Shown here: positions 63,492 through 64,000 of the stretch, piece after piece
Numbering within the stretch: position 1 is the stretch's first letter
Layout: each line of letters opens with the position of its first letter
Notes under the pieces: model-generated
Seen by the model: only the letters and a program-made list of their open reading frames with translations
Database searches by the model: none
What the model was told of the DNA's origin: nothing
Made by a program: the position numbers and the translations under genes
Source of the DNA: Pseudomonas sp. DTU_2021_1001937_2_SI_NGA_ILE_001
GTDB lineage: Bacteria > Pseudomonadota > Gammaproteobacteria > Pseudomonadales > Pseudomonadaceae
NCBI RefSeq assembly: GCF_032463525.1
Contig: NZ_CP135971.1
Span: 868,001-932,000, forward strand
Direction: 5' to 3'
Length of the DNA stretch: 64,000 nucleotides

Positions 63492-64000
63492 TCAGTGGCT
63501 GCGGCCGTGCCAGGGCACCAGCCGACGTTGCAGGGCACGCAGTCCCAGTTCCATGGCGAAGGCCACCAGGGCGATGACGAAGATCCCCAGCACCACCACA
63601 TCGGTGACCAGGAACTGTGCGGCCGACTGGACCATGAAGCCCAGGCCATTGGTGGCGGCGATCAGTTCAGCGGCCACGAGGGTCGACCAGCCCACGCCCA
63701 GGCCGATGCGAATGCCGATGAGAATGTCCGGCAGTGCCGCCGGCAGGATCACGTGGCGAATCAACTGCGCGCGGCTGGCGCCCAGCGATTGCGCGGCCCG
63801 CAGCTTGGCCGGGTCGACGTTGCGTACGCCGGTGGCCGTGGCGATGGCGATGGGCGCGAAGATCGCCAGGTAGATGAGCAGCACTTTGGACAGCTCGCCG
63901 ATGCCGAACCAGATGACGATCAGCGGCAGATAGGCCAGCGGCGGCACCGGGCGGTAGAACTCGATCAGCGGGTCGAAGATGCCCTGGGCCACCCGGTTGC
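63492..64000 (-). CDS. tauC: Taurine ABC transporter permease TauC (5' part outside the window)
   Basis: C-terminal 168 or so residues of an inner-membrane permease of the SsuC/TauC family; about 275 are expected. The frame is open to base 64000. The ATPase-docking loop is [27 protein letters not shown], and the segment [22 protein letters not shown] is typical of TauC. Being followed directly by tauD supports the taurine assignment. It could also serve the orphan receptors in the 9.7-26.3 kb island, though that is a guess. Confidence 0.9.
   Translation of the reverse strand, partial: NRVAQGIFDPLIEFYRPVPPLAYLPLIVIWFGIGELSKVLLIYLAIFAPIAIATATGVRNVDPAKLRAAQSLGASRAQLIRHVILPAALPDILIGIRIGLGVGWSTLVAAELIAATNGLGFMVQSAAQFLVTDVVVLGIFVIALVAFAMELGLRALQRRLVPWHGRSH

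Overview
The window is GC-rich, densely coded bacterial chromosome from a Pseudomonas, most likely the P. putida group. The evidence is a MexEF-OprN efflux operon, a MexT regulator with its MexS neighbour, a LapF-like giant adhesin with its own type I secretion genes, an HscC-type Hsp70 pair, and several pseudomonad-style organosulfur utilisation clusters. No rRNA, tRNA, CRISPR, phage or insertion-sequence gene was found. The only repeats are REP/REPIN-like palindromes and the internal repeats of the adhesin gene.

Layout. 1-5.5 kb: mexE-mexF-oprN (minus strand, oprN cut by the window edge) behind a candidate MexT site. 5.7-6.9 kb: an MFS exporter. 7.2-9.4 kb: a Gln-type thiol dioxygenase overlapping a four-domain rhodanese. 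9.6-26.3 kb: an organosulfur island with three SsuA-like binding proteins lacking a local permease or ATPase, two NtaA/DszA-type and one SsuD-type FMN monooxygenase, an SfnB/DszC-like flavoprotein, a D-2-hydroxyacid dehydrogenase, a class II aldolase, a complete peptide/nickel-type ABC importer and a LysR regulator. Two pairs of matching upstream elements suggest one regulon, plausibly sulfate starvation (CysB). 26.4-27.1 kb: a small cytochrome c and a 68-residue membrane protein. 27.1-30.5 kb: hscC and a membrane J-domain partner. 31-37 kb: three SPFH (HflK/HflC-like) proteins followed by a P1B metal ATPase, two of them with His-rich N-termini. 37.2-39.4 kb: divergent mexT and mexS. 39.9-43.6 kb: a PP-loop ATP pyrophosphatase, a MocR-type regulator and a trypsin-like lipoprotein. 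43.7-62.1 kb: type I secretion genes and a 4501-residue adhesin with 43 tandem Ig-like repeats. 62.6-64 kb: tauD and the 3' part of tauC.

Working together: the thiol dioxygenase/rhodanese, monooxygenases, tauDC and SBPs all serve acquisition or oxidation of organic sulfur. MexT/MexS should control mexEF-oprN about 33 kb away; MexT-box-like sequences lie at nearly the same distance (79 and 77 bp) from the mexE and mexS starts. The HlyD, ABC and TolC genes should export the adhesin.

The most novel-looking material is the shared-promoter organosulfur island, the triple SPFH plus metal ATPase operon with tandem His-rich tails, the alternating active/inactive four-domain rhodanese, and the orphan PP-loop/MocR pair.
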